This document shows positions 42,976 through 52,004 of a DNA stretch of 64,000 nt, piece by piece. This DNA comes from Pseudomonas poae (GTDB taxonomy: Bacteria; Pseudomonadota; Gammaproteobacteria; Pseudomonadales; Pseudomonadaceae), in the NCBI RefSeq assembly GCF_001439785.1, contig NZ_JYLI01000003.1, forward strand, positions 248,001-312,000. Reading direction: 5' to 3'. The notes below the pieces were generated by a model. It was not told where the DNA came from. It saw only the letters and a program-made list of their open reading frames with translations, and did not search any database. A program made the translations under genes and the position numbers. Positions within the stretch are counted from its first letter, which is position 1. Each line of letters opens with the position of its first letter.

Positions 42976-43642
42976 TGCGATTCTCCAACACGTACCCCAT
43001 ACCGCGAATGGTGTGCAGCAGCTTGTGTTCGAACGGCCCGTCGAGCTTGGCGCGCAGACGTTTGATCGCCACTTCGACCACGTTGGCGTCGCTGTCGAAA
43101 TTGATGTCCCAGACCATCTCGGCAATCGCCGTCTTGGAGAGGATTTCGCCCTGGCGGCGGGCCAATACGCTGAGCAGCGAAAACTCCTTGGCGGTAAGGT
43201 CCAGGCGCACGCCATTGCGGCTGGCCTTGCGGCTGATCAGGTCGATCCACAGGTCGGCGACCGTCACCTGTACCGGCTCGTGACCACCGCTGCGCCGGGT
43301 CAGCGCCTGCAGGCGTGCCACCAGCTCTAGAAATGAAAACGGCTTGCCCAGGTAATCATCGGCGCCTTCGCGCAGGCCGCGAATGCGGTCTTCCACGCGT
43401 TCGCGGGCAGTGAGCATGATGACCGGCGTCTGCTTGCGCGCGCGCAACGCCCGCAGCACGCCGAAGCCGTCGAGGCCGGGCAGCATCACATCGAGCACGA
43501 TCACCGCGTAGTCGTTCTCCAGCGCCAGGTGTAACCCCTCGACGCCCTCGCGCGCCACGTCGACGGTGTAGCCTTGCTCGGTGAGGCCGCGATGCAGGTA
43601 GTCTGCGGTTTTTTCTTCATCTTCGATAATCAGGACGCGCAT
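42965..43642 (-). CDS. OmpR-family response regulator
   Basis: A 225-residue regulator: receiver domain at 1-115 with phospho-acceptor Asp51 (VIVLDVMLPG) and conserved Lys in GKPFSF near 101, then an OmpR/PhoB winged helix (DLTAKEFSLLSVLARRQG near 148-165, VVEVAIKRLRAKL near 188). CusR/CopR-like. It is encoded 9 bp after the RND pump gene and overlaps the kinase gene by 11 bp. Likely controls the pump operon and perhaps oprD (inference). Confidence 0.9.
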   Translation of the reverse strand: MRVLIIEDEEKTADYLHRGLTEQGYTVDVAREGVEGLHLALENDYAVIVLDVMLPGLDGFGVLRALRARKQTPVIMLTARERVEDRIRGLREGADDYLGKPFSFLELVARLQALTRRSGGHEPVQVTVADLWIDLISRKASRNGVRLDLTAKEFSLLSVLARRQGEILSKTAIAEMVWDINFDSDANVVEVAIKRLRAKLDGPFEHKLLHTIRGMGYVLENRSVG

Positions 43643-43651
43643 GGCACCGCC

Positions 43652-46600
43652 TCAGCGTGTGGTCGCCAGCTCGGCAGCTGGTTTGGGCCGGTGGAAAAAC
43701 CTTTCGAGGTACAAGTATATGACCGGCGTGGTGAACAGCGTCAGTGCCTGGCTCACCAGCAACCCGCCGACCACCGCGATACCCAGTGGCTGGCGCAACT
43801 CGGCGCCAGGGCCGGCGCCCAGCATCAGCGGCACGGCGCCGAGCAGGGCGGCGAGGGTGGTCATGATGATCGGCCGGAACCGCGTGACACAGGCCTCGTA
43901 AATGGCATCGTGCGGCGCCATGCCGCGCACGCGTTGCGCCTCCAGGGCGAAATCGATCATCAGGATGCCATTCTTCTTGACGATGCCGATCAGCAACACC
44001 AGGCCTATCAGCGCCATGATCGAAAAGTCCTGGCCCATCAACGTCAGCATGATCAGCGCCCCCAGCCCGGCTGACGGCAGGGTGGAAATAATCGTCAGTG
44101 GGTGCACGAAGCTTTCGTACAACACCCCCAGGATGATGTAGACCGCCACCAGCGCCGCGAGGATCAGCCACGGCTGGCTGGCGAGCGAACTCTGGAACGC
44201 CTGGGCCGCGCCCTGGAAGTTGCCGATGATCGTGGTCGGCATGCCGATTTCATTCTTGGCCTGCTCGAGCATGATCACCGCGTCGCCTAGGGCCACGCCG
44301 GGCGCCAGGTTGAACGACAAGTTGGCGGCCGGGAACATGCCGTCATGGCTGATCGACAACGGCCCGACGGTGGGCGCGTCGACGCTGGCCAGCGCCGACA
44401 GCGGCACCATCTCGTTGGTCAGCGGCGAGCGCAGGTAAAAATAGTGCAGGCTCTCGGTCTTGCCGCGTTGCCGGGTGTCCAGTTCGAGCACCACCTGATA
44501 CTGGTTGGTCTCGGTCTGGAACTCGTTGATCTGGCGCTGACCGAACGCGTCGTACAGCGCCTGATCGACATCGGTGGCGGTGAGCCCGAAGCGCGCGGCG
44601 GCCTGGCGGTCGATGCTGATGTGAGTGATGCTGCCGCCCAGTTGCAGGTCGTTGGACAGGTCGCGAAACGCCAGGTTGCCGCGCAGTTTTTCGGTGAGGC
44701 GCTGGGTCCAGGTATTCAGCGTCGCACCGTCGTTGCTCTTGAGCACGTATTGGTACTGCGCGCGGCTGGGGCCGGAGCTGAGGTTGATGTCCTGCCCGGC
44801 GCGCAGGTACAGGACGATGCCCGGCACCTTCGCCAGTTTCGGACGGATACGGTCGATGAACTGGCTGGCGGACACATCGCGCTCGCCCCGGTCTTTCAAG
44901 GCGATCCAGAAGCGGCCGTTGGCGATGGTCTGGTTACTGCCGGTGACGCCCACCGAATGGGAAAACGCCAGCACCGCCGGGTCGTCCTTGACGATCTCGG
45001 CCAGGGCCTTGTGCTTGGCGACCATGTCCGGGTACGACACGTCGGCCGCTGCTTCGCTGGTGCCGAGCACAAAGCCGGTGTCCTGCACCGGGAAAAAGCC
45101 CTTGGGGATAAACACGTAGCCGACCACGGCCAGCGCCAGCGTCACCAGAAAGAGTGCCGCCATGCTGCGCTGATGGGCCAGCGCGCGACGCAGATTGCGT
45201 GCGTAACCGGCCAGCAGGCGTTCGCTGAAGCCGGGTTTGTCGTGGGCCGCGTGCGTGGGCGCGCGCATGAACAGCGCGGCGAGGGTGGGCGCCAGGGTCA
45301 GCGAGACCACCACCGAAATCAGGATGGTCGAGGTCGCCGTCAGCGCGAACTCCTTGAACAACCGTCCGACCACGCCGCCCATGAACAACAGCGGAATAAA
45401 CGCCGCCACCAGCGAAAAGCTGATGGAAACCACGGTAAACCCGATCTCGCCGGCGCCCTTGATCGCCGCTTCGCGCTGGCCCAGCCCGGCTTCGAGGTGA
45501 CGGTGGATGTTTTCCACTACCACAATCGCATCGTCCACCACGAAGCCCACGGCGATCACGATCGCCACCAGCGTCAGGTTGTTCAGGCTGAACCCCATCA
45601 GGTACATCAGCGCGAAGCTGGCGATCAGCGACACGCCCAGCACGCTGGACACAATCAGTGTGGCCGACAGCTGGCGCAGGAACAGTGCCATCACCGCCAC
45701 CACCAGCAGGATTGCGATCAGCAGGGTCACTTCCACTTCATGCAGCGAGGCGCGAATGGTCCTGGTGCGGTCGGTCAACACGCTGACCTGCACCGACGCC
45801 GGCAACATCGCCTCCAGACGCGGCAGCTCGGCCTGGATGCGGTCCACGGTGTCGACGATGTTGGCGCCGGGCTGGCGTGAGATCACCAGGTTGACGCCGG
45901 GCGTATCGCCGGACCAAGCCTGCACGTAGGCGTTTTCCGAGCCGTTGACCACTTTGGCGATGTCACGCAGTTGAACCGGTGCGCCGTTTTTGTAGGACAC
46001 AATCAGCTGGGCGTAGTCCTCGGGTTGAAACAGCTGGTCGTTGGTCGACAGGGTCGACACGCTGTCCTTGCCGTAGATTGCGCCCTTGGCCAGGTTAAGG
46101 CTCGATTGCTGGATGGCCAGGCGCACGTCGGCCAGGGTGAGTCCGATGGCGGCGAGTTTGTCCGGCGAGGCCTGCACGCGAATCGCCGGGCGTTGCTGGC
46201 CGGTGATGTTGATCTGGCCGACCCCGTCGATCTGGCTGATCTGCCGCGCCAGCAGGGTTTCCACGTAGTCGCTCAGTTCGGTGCCGGGCATGCTGGCGGA
46301 GCTGACGCTGAGAATCAGCACCGGGCTGTCGGCCGGATTGACCTTTTTCCAGGTCGGCAGGTTGGGCATGTCGCGGGGCAGCTTGCCGGCTGCGGTATTG
46401 ATCGCCGCCTGCACTTCCTGGGCAGCGGTGTCGATGCTCTTGCTGAGGGTGAACTGCAAGGTCAGCAGGCTTGAGCCCAATGCGCTGCTGGAGGTCATCT
46501 GGGTCATGCCGGGGATGGCGCTGAACTGCACCTCCAATGGCGTCGCCACCGATGAGGCCATGGTGTCGGGGCTGGCGCCGGGCAGTTGCGCGGTTACCTG

Positions 46601-46738
46601 GATCGTCGGAAATTCCGCCTCCGGTAGTGGGGCGATAGCCAGGCGCGGGAAGGCAATGATCCCGAGCAGCACCAGGGCGAAGGTCAGCAGCAGGGTGGCG
46701 ACCGGGTGGTCGACGCACCAGGCCGAAGGCGACTTCAT
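43652..46738 (-). CDS. RND efflux permease (MdtBC/MuxBC type)
   Basis: A 1028-residue proton-driven inner-membrane exporter with the duplicated RND layout: an N-terminal helix (HPVATLLLTFALVLLGIIAF), a large periplasmic loop, helices 2-6 including the GFVVDDAIVVVENIHRH proton-relay segment near 400, a second loop, and final helices (GIVKKNGILMIDFALEAQ near 925). Sequence is closest to MdtB/MdtC-type multidrug pumps, not to the heavy-metal HME class. Its start overlaps the adaptor gene by 4 bp. Only one permease is present, whereas MdtBC and MuxBC use two, and there is no outer-membrane channel gene in the operon, so a channel encoded elsewhere must be used. Confidence 0.9.
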   Translation of the reverse strand: MKSPSAWCVDHPVATLLLTFALVLLGIIAFPRLAIAPLPEAEFPTIQVTAQLPGASPDTMASSVATPLEVQFSAIPGMTQMTSSSALGSSLLTLQFTLSKSIDTAAQEVQAAINTAAGKLPRDMPNLPTWKKVNPADSPVLILSVSSASMPGTELSDYVETLLARQISQIDGVGQINITGQQRPAIRVQASPDKLAAIGLTLADVRLAIQQSSLNLAKGAIYGKDSVSTLSTNDQLFQPEDYAQLIVSYKNGAPVQLRDIAKVVNGSENAYVQAWSGDTPGVNLVISRQPGANIVDTVDRIQAELPRLEAMLPASVQVSVLTDRTRTIRASLHEVEVTLLIAILLVVAVMALFLRQLSATLIVSSVLGVSLIASFALMYLMGFSLNNLTLVAIVIAVGFVVDDAIVVVENIHRHLEAGLGQREAAIKGAGEIGFTVVSISFSLVAAFIPLLFMGGVVGRLFKEFALTATSTILISVVVSLTLAPTLAALFMRAPTHAAHDKPGFSERLLAGYARNLRRALAHQRSMAALFLVTLALAVVGYVFIPKGFFPVQDTGFVLGTSEAAADVSYPDMVAKHKALAEIVKDDPAVLAFSHSVGVTGSNQTIANGRFWIALKDRGERDVSASQFIDRIRPKLAKVPGIVLYLRAGQDINLSSGPSRAQYQYVLKSNDGATLNTWTQRLTEKLRGNLAFRDLSNDLQLGGSITHISIDRQAAARFGLTATDVDQALYDAFGQRQINEFQTETNQYQVVLELDTRQRGKTESLHYFYLRSPLTNEMVPLSALASVDAPTVGPLSISHDGMFPAANLSFNLAPGVALGDAVIMLEQAKNEIGMPTTIIGNFQGAAQAFQSSLASQPWLILAALVAVYIILGVLYESFVHPLTIISTLPSAGLGALIMLTLMGQDFSIMALIGLVLLIGIVKKNGILMIDFALEAQRVRGMAPHDAIYEACVTRFRPIIMTTLAALLGAVPLMLGAGPGAELRQPLGIAVVGGLLVSQALTLFTTPVIYLYLERFFHRPKPAAELATTR

Positions 46739-47901
46739 GGCTGCACCTTGGCATCGACGGTCTGGATCACCTGCGGCGGCTCCTTGAGCACGTCCACCTG
46801 GGCACCGGCCTTGAGCCGCGATTGCCCGTCGCTCACCAGCACGTCGCCGGCCTGCACGCCTTGGATGATAGTGAGGTCGCTGTCCTGATAGGTGACTTGC
46901 ACGGGCACCACTTCAACCTTGCCCGCGTTGACCCGGTACACGAAATGCGTGTCCAGCCCGCGTTGCACCACGGTGGGCGGCACCACCAGGGCATTTTTGT
47001 CGAGGGCGGTCTGGATCTTGATGGTCACCAGTTGACCCGGCCACAGGCGTTGTGCAGCGTTGTCGAACTCGGCCTTGGCGCGCAGGGTGCCGGTGGTGGA
47101 GCTGATCTGGTTGTCGATCAGGCTCAAGTGGCCCGCGCCGAGCAGGTCACCGGTCTGGCCGTCGGTGTCGGCACCGAGATACGCGTCGACACTGGCTTTG
47201 TCGGGGGCTGCGATCAGGCCCTGCAGGGTTGGCAGCATCTGTTGCGGCAGGGAAAACTCGACGGCAATCGGGTCAATCTGGGTGACCGAGAACAACCCCT
47301 GGGTGTCGCTTGTGCGCAGGAAGTTGCCTTCGTCGACGCTACGAATCCCTACGCGACCGCTGACCGGTGAACGAATTTGCGTGTAGGAAAGCTGCACCTG
47401 AGCCGCATCAATCGCGGCCTGGTTGCCCTGTGCGGTGGCCTTGAGCTGGTTGACCAGGGCCTGTTGCTGGTCATAGGTCTGCTTCGATACGCCGTTATCG
47501 ATGCTCAGCTCCTTGTAACGCTTGAGGTTGATCAACGCCACTTGCAACTGGGCCTGGTTCTCGCCCAATTGCGCCCTGGCCTGGGCGAGGCTGGCGCGGA
47601 TCGAGCGGTCGTCGAGGGTGGCGAGCAGGTCGCCGGCCTTGACCCGTTGGCCTTCCTTGACCAGTAATTGGGTGAGAATGCCGTCCACCTGGGGGCGAAT
47701 GACCACGCTGTGCAACGACAGCACTGTGCCAATGCCGCTGACAAAGCGCGGGACGTCCTGCTGCGCCACGCTCACCACTCGCACCGGTATGGCGCTCGGC
47801 GCTGCCAGCCGGGTTTTGGCCGGGCGGGTCAAGGCCCAGGCGGTAACGGCCAGCACCACGAGGACGCCAACGATAAGAGCGGTTTTGCGTTGAATGAGCA
47901 T
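46735..47901 (-). CDS. RND efflux periplasmic adaptor (membrane fusion protein)
   Basis: A 388-residue adaptor of the MdtA/AcrA type linking the RND pump to an outer-membrane channel. An N-terminal membrane anchor lies at about 7-25 (TALIVGVLVVLAVTAWAL), followed by barrel-sandwich halves (VVIRPQVDGILTQLLVKEG), a coiled-coil hairpin (residues about 90-160) and beta-barrel parts. First gene of the adaptor-pump-regulator-kinase operon. I use the ATG at 47901, which gives a normal signal anchor; an in-frame start 48 bp upstream is possible and neither has a strong ribosome binding site. Confidence 0.87.
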   Translation of the reverse strand: MLIQRKTALIVGVLVVLAVTAWALTRPAKTRLAAPSAIPVRVVSVAQQDVPRFVSGIGTVLSLHSVVIRPQVDGILTQLLVKEGQRVKAGDLLATLDDRSIRASLAQARAQLGENQAQLQVALINLKRYKELSIDNGVSKQTYDQQQALVNQLKATAQGNQAAIDAAQVQLSYTQIRSPVSGRVGIRSVDEGNFLRTSDTQGLFSVTQIDPIAVEFSLPQQMLPTLQGLIAAPDKASVDAYLGADTDGQTGDLLGAGHLSLIDNQISSTTGTLRAKAEFDNAAQRLWPGQLVTIKIQTALDKNALVVPPTVVQRGLDTHFVYRVNAGKVEVVPVQVTYQDSDLTIIQGVQAGDVLVSDGQSRLKAGAQVDVLKEPPQVIQTVDAKVQP

Positions 47902-48117
47902 GGGCGAGCGCCAGAAGCGCAGTTGCGGGCGCGGCGCCGCAAGCTGCAAGTGGATAGTTATAGTGAGCGTTATAGCGGTGGCATCCGGTCAGCAGCGTGA
48001 CGTCAAACTGACAGCCGTGACAGCTGGCGCTTGCAACTTGCCGCTTGAAGCTTACCGCTCGCCCCTCCGGCCCCGCTATACTGGCGCCCTCACACCCATC
48101 GCAGCGCCGGAGCTTTC

Positions 48118-48351
48118 ATGACTTCCCCGACACAACCCCCTGTTGAGGCGACTGATCTCGCCGATCCGGCCAGCGCTGACGGCGTTGAAAAAACCGAGAT
48201 TGCGGCGTTCAAATTCCCGTTCAAACCGGGTGAACTGGCTGGCGCGAAGCAAACTGCCCAGCCCTGGTACAAGAACGGTGCCAGGAACGGTCACACCAAG
48301 TCGCCGGGCATGGCGCCGCCGGGTACGCGTCGGTCAATGGGCAAACGTTGA
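48118..48351 (+). CDS. Small protein of unknown function
   Basis: A 77-residue protein with no signal peptide or membrane helix. GGAG lies 6 bases before the ATG, so the gene looks real. The N-terminal half is acidic and Pro/Ala-rich; the C-terminal half is basic with FKFPFKPGELAGAKQ, PWYKNG and a tail ending RRSMGKR, suggesting nucleic-acid or protein contacts. I do not recognise a family, though similar short proteins occur in other pseudomonads as I recall. It diverges from the adaptor gene of the RND operon. Confidence 0.6.
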   Translation: MTSPTQPPVEATDLADPASADGVEKTEIAAFKFPFKPGELAGAKQTAQPWYKNGARNGHTKSPGMAPPGTRRSMGKR

Positions 48352-48514
48352 GAGTATTCAGTTGAGTGCTGTATCGGCCTTTGCCTACAAAGCTGGCTGA
48401 TATTTCCGCTTGTAGGTCTACGTCCGTTTCTTGAAAGCTTGCACGGCATTCGCCCACGGCCCCCTCTGAAAGGGTCCGTCGGCCATGTCGATTTTTCTGG
48501 AAAAGGACGTTCCC

Positions 48515-49312
48515 GTGGCCCAGATACGCGTCTGCGTAGTGTTTGCCTTAGCGCTGTCGACTGGTATTTTTCCCTTCGCCCTGGCGGATGACTCGCCACG
48601 AAACGAAATCCGTTTTGCCGTCGTCGCACAATTTCCACCTTTCCAAAGCCGCAATCAGCAGGACCAGTTGGTCGGGCTGCATATTGAACTGGGTAGGGCC
48701 TTGTGCCAGCAGCTCAATGTGCGGTGCACCTGGGTCGACCAGGTGTTATCAGAAAATTTCTCGGGCCTTGAGGCCAGGCAATTCGACGCGATCATGGGCA
48801 TCGCCCCGACACCGCAGCGGCGCCGAGAGGTGAGCTTCACCGACGACCTCTATCCGTTCACCACGCGCCTGGTTGCGCGCAAAAACTCCGGCCTGATGCC
48901 CACCGCGCGCGCGCTCAGGGGCAAGTGCGTGGGCGTCTTGCTGGGCAGCAACCGCGAGGCCTTCGCCTTGGCCGAATGGGCTCCCAGGGGAGTTCGGATC
49001 AAGAGCTACTGGCTCAACGATCAACTGGTTCGCGCACTGGTGGCGGGGGATATCGACGCCACATTGCAAGGCACCGTAGAAATTCGCGACGTGCTGCTCG
49101 ACACCGCCGTCGGCCAGGATTTCGATTTTCTCGGCCCAGTCGTCTCGTCGCCCCTTCTTGGCGACAGCGTGGCGATCGCGGTGCGCAAGTCCGATACCGC
49201 GTTGCGGCGCGATCTTAATGGCGCGCTTGAGCAGTTGATGCACAACGGCGAATACCAGCGGATCGTCCAGCCTTACCGACTGGATATGCTCGCTCCCCGC
49301 AGTGATGGCTGA
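48515..49312 (+). CDS. Periplasmic amino-acid-type solute-binding protein (SBP_bac_3)
   Basis: A 265-residue family-3 extracellular solute-binding protein. Signal peptide MAQIRVCVVFALALSTGIFP is cut near ALA-DD. The body has the typical VGLHIELGRALCQQL lobe-1 helix, DAIMGIAPTPQRRREVSFTD and a C-terminal helix-rich end. I choose the GTG at 48515 because AGGAC precedes it with 6-base spacing and it starts the signal peptide cleanly; an ATG at 48485 has no ribosome binding site. It is a paralogue of the next gene but lacks the RidA domain. No permease or ATPase is next to it. Ligand (basic or polar amino acid) is inferred. Confidence 0.82.
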   Translation: MAQIRVCVVFALALSTGIFPFALADDSPRNEIRFAVVAQFPPFQSRNQQDQLVGLHIELGRALCQQLNVRCTWVDQVLSENFSGLEARQFDAIMGIAPTPQRRREVSFTDDLYPFTTRLVARKNSGLMPTARALRGKCVGVLLGSNREAFALAEWAPRGVRIKSYWLNDQLVRALVAGDIDATLQGTVEIRDVLLDTAVGQDFDFLGPVVSSPLLGDSVAIAVRKSDTALRRDLNGALEQLMHNGEYQRIVQPYRLDMLAPRSDG

Positions 49313-49499
49313 CCGATCTGTGATAAACGCCCCATACCGTTCAGTGCCTTTGGGAAATTACCTACGCGCCAAGCGGACATGTCGCGCTTAGACAGGGTCG
49401 AGTGCCTGCTAAAAAGTGGCCTGTTGGAAAGTTGAGTGCGGTCGGGCTTGAGTGATTGAGTCGGGACGCCTCCCACCCTCTTTGCACAGGACAGTTTGT

Positions 49500-50657
49500 A
49501 TGACTAGACGAATACTGGCGCTTAGCCTGGCATTGTTTGCCGGGAGCGGATGTGCGGTTCCCCCGCCGCCTGCGGCGTCGTGGAGCGAGATACGTTTTGG
49601 CGTCGAAGCCGATGTAAAACCATTTGAGTACCGGGATGAGCGAGGCGAGCTCAAAGGGCTGGATATCGAACTGGGCAACGCGCTGTGTGCCGAGCTCAAC
49701 GCGCGCTGCGTGTGGGTCGATCAGCCCTATGCCAGCAATATCGAGGCGCTGCAGGGCGGGCGCTTTGACGCAATCATGCCGATGACGCCGACCCCGGCTC
49801 GACGCGAAAACCTCGACTTCACCGACCTGCTCTATCCGTTGGAAAGCCGCCTGGTCGCCCGCACCGGGGCCAATCTGCTGCCCGAGGCGCAATCGCTCAA
49901 GGGCAAGCGTGTCGGCGTGTTGGCCGGCACTAGCCGCGAAGCCTTTGCCAAGGCACGCTGGGCGCCCCAGGGCGTGGTGATACGCAGTTTCAACCTCAAT
50001 GCAGAGCTGATCGCCAGCCTGTTGAAAGGCGAGCTGGACGCGACCCTGCAGAACACCATCGAAATCACCGAAGCCTTGTTGAACACCCCGCAAGGCGCTG
50101 CATTTGCCTTTGCGGGCCCCCGCATCGTCGATGAAATGCTCGGCGGCGGCGTTGCGATTGCCACGCGCAAGAGCGACCCCACGTTGACGGCCGCCCTGAA
50201 TCGCGCCCTGCAACGCCTGAAAGACAATGGCAAGTACGCGGCGATTACCCAGTCGTACCTGGCGCCGGTGGCCGCAGAGCCACAGCCGGCCACAATGGTT
50301 CACGTTCCGGCAGGCGCTGGTTTGCCGTTTTCGCAAACCGTGCAACTGGGGCAAACGCTCTACCTCTCCGGGCTGCTGGGGCAGGATGAAAGTGGCAAGC
50401 TCGTGCGCGGCGGCATCCGCGCAGAAACGGCCCAGGCCCTTGAGACCTTGCGCAACACGCTCAAGAGCAGAGGCGTGGGAATGGACAGGGTGGCCAAATG
50501 CACGGTGATTCTTGCCGACATCAACGATTTTTCGGCGATGAACAGCGTTTATACCCGCTATTTTCCTTCTGACCGCCTGCCGGCGCGTACCACGTTCGCC
50601 GCCGGCAAGCTGTTGGACAATGCCCGCATAGAAATCGAATGCCTGGCCGGGCTGTGA
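49500..50657 (+). CDS. Solute-binding protein fused to a RidA deaminase domain
   Basis: A 385-residue exported fusion. Residues 1-20 are a signal sequence ending GSGC, a weak lipobox (Cys18). Residues about 27-256 are a family-3 solute-binding domain (GLDIELGNALCAEL, DAIMPMTPTPARRENLDFTD). Residues about 265-385 are a complete RidA/YjgF domain: PFSQTVQLGQTLYLSG, MNSVYTRYFPSD, PARTTF with the catalytic-type Arg363, and IEIE with Glu380. RidA normally works in the cytoplasm, hydrolysing reactive enamines and imines from amino acid breakdown. Here it would sit in the periplasm beside an amino-acid binder. AGGACAG precedes the ATG at 49500. No frameshift is seen, so this is one protein, not two genes. 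Confidence 0.85.
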   Translation: MTRRILALSLALFAGSGCAVPPPPAASWSEIRFGVEADVKPFEYRDERGELKGLDIELGNALCAELNARCVWVDQPYASNIEALQGGRFDAIMPMTPTPARRENLDFTDLLYPLESRLVARTGANLLPEAQSLKGKRVGVLAGTSREAFAKARWAPQGVVIRSFNLNAELIASLLKGELDATLQNTIEITEALLNTPQGAAFAFAGPRIVDEMLGGGVAIATRKSDPTLTAALNRALQRLKDNGKYAAITQSYLAPVAAEPQPATMVHVPAGAGLPFSQTVQLGQTLYLSGLLGQDESGKLVRGGIRAETAQALETLRNTLKSRGVGMDRVAKCTVILADINDFSAMNSVYTRYFPSDRLPARTTFAAGKLLDNARIEIECLAGL

Positions 50658-50666
50658 ACTGGCGCG

Positions 50667-51410
50667 CTAGGACGCGCGCAATGAAATAAAGGCGTAATTG
50701 GCCGGCACCTGGGTGGCGATTCGGGCGCCGGCATCGAGCATTTGTTCGGCAACGTCCATCGCAGACACATGAAACACCCACTCGTTGCTCGCTGTCGGCT
50801 GCTGCACCGCCAATTCGATCGCCTGAGCAAAGGCGTTCATGTCCGGCAGGTACGCGGTAAATCCATCACCTTTGAGCGCCGTGGTGCAGATGCCCAGCAG
50901 CGCGCACACCGCCTCCTTGGTTTGCACATCATCGCGGTCTGCCTGGCGTGAACGCCTGATCAGCTCGGCCAATTGCGCATCCACCAGTTCACCGCCGACG
51001 ATCAATGCCGGGCCCTGTTCCCAGGATTCCGGCGGGCAGTCCTTGGTAGCGGTGCTGAGCGGAATATGCGGGTTGATTTCCATCGGGTAGATGCGGCACA
51101 CCAGTGGACGACGCTCATAGATGCCGCAGCGGTTGTCTTCGTCAAGATTCCGGCAGCGCCCGGCGTTGTAGGCGGCAAAGGTGATCGCCACGAACGCCTC
51201 GGCCGTGCCGCTGGGCACCACCACCGAACGGCGTTCGGCATGCTCGCGCTGGTTGACGGGAAGACCCAGGCCGTTGCCGAGAAAAGCTTCCACCAGAATG
51301 ATGATATTGCCGCCGTCGGCCGCCCACTGGCGGGCCTCGGCGAGGGTGAGGGGCACATGATGGTCGCTGCAGCATTTGCCGCAACCGACGCAGGAAAAGT
51401 GAGTGTTCAT
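50667..51410 (-). CDS. YkgJ-family cysteine cluster protein
   Basis: A 247-residue protein with the YkgJ/UPF0153 zinc- or iron-sulphur-type cluster of cysteines: CVGCGKCCSDHH at residues 6-17, CRNLDEDNRCGIYERRPLVC near 90-109, and a downstream Cys in KDCPPES. The function of the family is not established. I use the ATG at 51410 (MNTHFSC); an in-frame TTG further upstream is less likely. Convergent with the RidA fusion gene, 9 bp apart. Confidence 0.82.
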   Translation of the reverse strand: MNTHFSCVGCGKCCSDHHVPLTLAEARQWAADGGNIIILVEAFLGNGLGLPVNQREHAERRSVVVPSGTAEAFVAITFAAYNAGRCRNLDEDNRCGIYERRPLVCRIYPMEINPHIPLSTATKDCPPESWEQGPALIVGGELVDAQLAELIRRSRQADRDDVQTKEAVCALLGICTTALKGDGFTAYLPDMNAFAQAIELAVQQPTASNEWVFHVSAMDVAEQMLDAGARIATQVPANYAFISLRAS

Positions 51411-51518
51411 GGCGTATCTGTCACCAGGCAAGGTCAGAGGGCGCTCTTGAACGGCGGCGGTTTTTTACCGCTACCCAGCGTTTAGGTTCTCTGAAAGCAA
51501 GTTATGCGCCAGTGATTG

Positions 51519-52001
51519 TCAGACGTCAGGCACCACGTCGCGTAGGACAAATCTCATTCCGGCGCTTTCATACAGGTTCCGGGCGCGTTGGTTACTCTCG
51601 CGCACCTTGAGATCGGCACAGGGTTCGCCGCGCTGCTTGAACACTGCAAACGCGTGCAGTAACAGCGCTCGACCGAGCCCCTGCCCCTGAGCATCGGGAT
51701 GCACCGCCAGGTTCTTGATAAACGCGCTGGTCCAGCAGTGCGCCACGCCGAGAACGCAATCCGCGCGACTGACCACCAGGCACAACGCAGGATCGAACTC
51801 GGCATCGGTGAAAAATGACTGGCGCCATTGCGCCAGGCTGGCGACACGACCACCGCCCTGGTCTTCGGTCAGGCGCAACAGCGCATGAATGTCCGGCGCC
51901 AGCTCGTCGCGGTAAGGCTCCAACCGAATAGCCTGTGGCCACTGCGGCGCGGGCAGGTTGCCCGTGAGGTCGCGCCGCAGTAACTGGTAATACTCGGTCA
52001 C
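51519..52001 (-). CDS. GNAT-family N-acetyltransferase
   Basis: A 160-residue acetyl-CoA-dependent acetyltransferase. Motif A, which binds the pantetheine pyrophosphate, is AVHPDAQGQGLGRALLLHA at about 98-116, followed by RESNQRARNLYESAGMRF. The acceptor is unknown. It lies three bases after cheV on the same strand and may be co-transcribed with it. Confidence 0.85.
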   Translation of the reverse strand: MTEYYQLLRRDLTGNLPAPQWPQAIRLEPYRDELAPDIHALLRLTEDQGGGRVASLAQWRQSFFTDAEFDPALCLVVSRADCVLGVAHCWTSAFIKNLAVHPDAQGQGLGRALLLHAFAVFKQRGEPCADLKVRESNQRARNLYESAGMRFVLRDVVPDV

Positions 52002-52004
52002 CCT

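Noticed and set aside
44345..45880. Plus-strand frame of about 510 codons over the RND pump gene
   Set aside because: Antisense shadow; extreme His/Arg/Gln content typical of reversed GC-rich coding sequence.
49500..50657. Possibility that the binding protein and RidA are two genes
   Set aside because: One continuous frame with no stop, and no start codon with ribosome binding site at the domain border.
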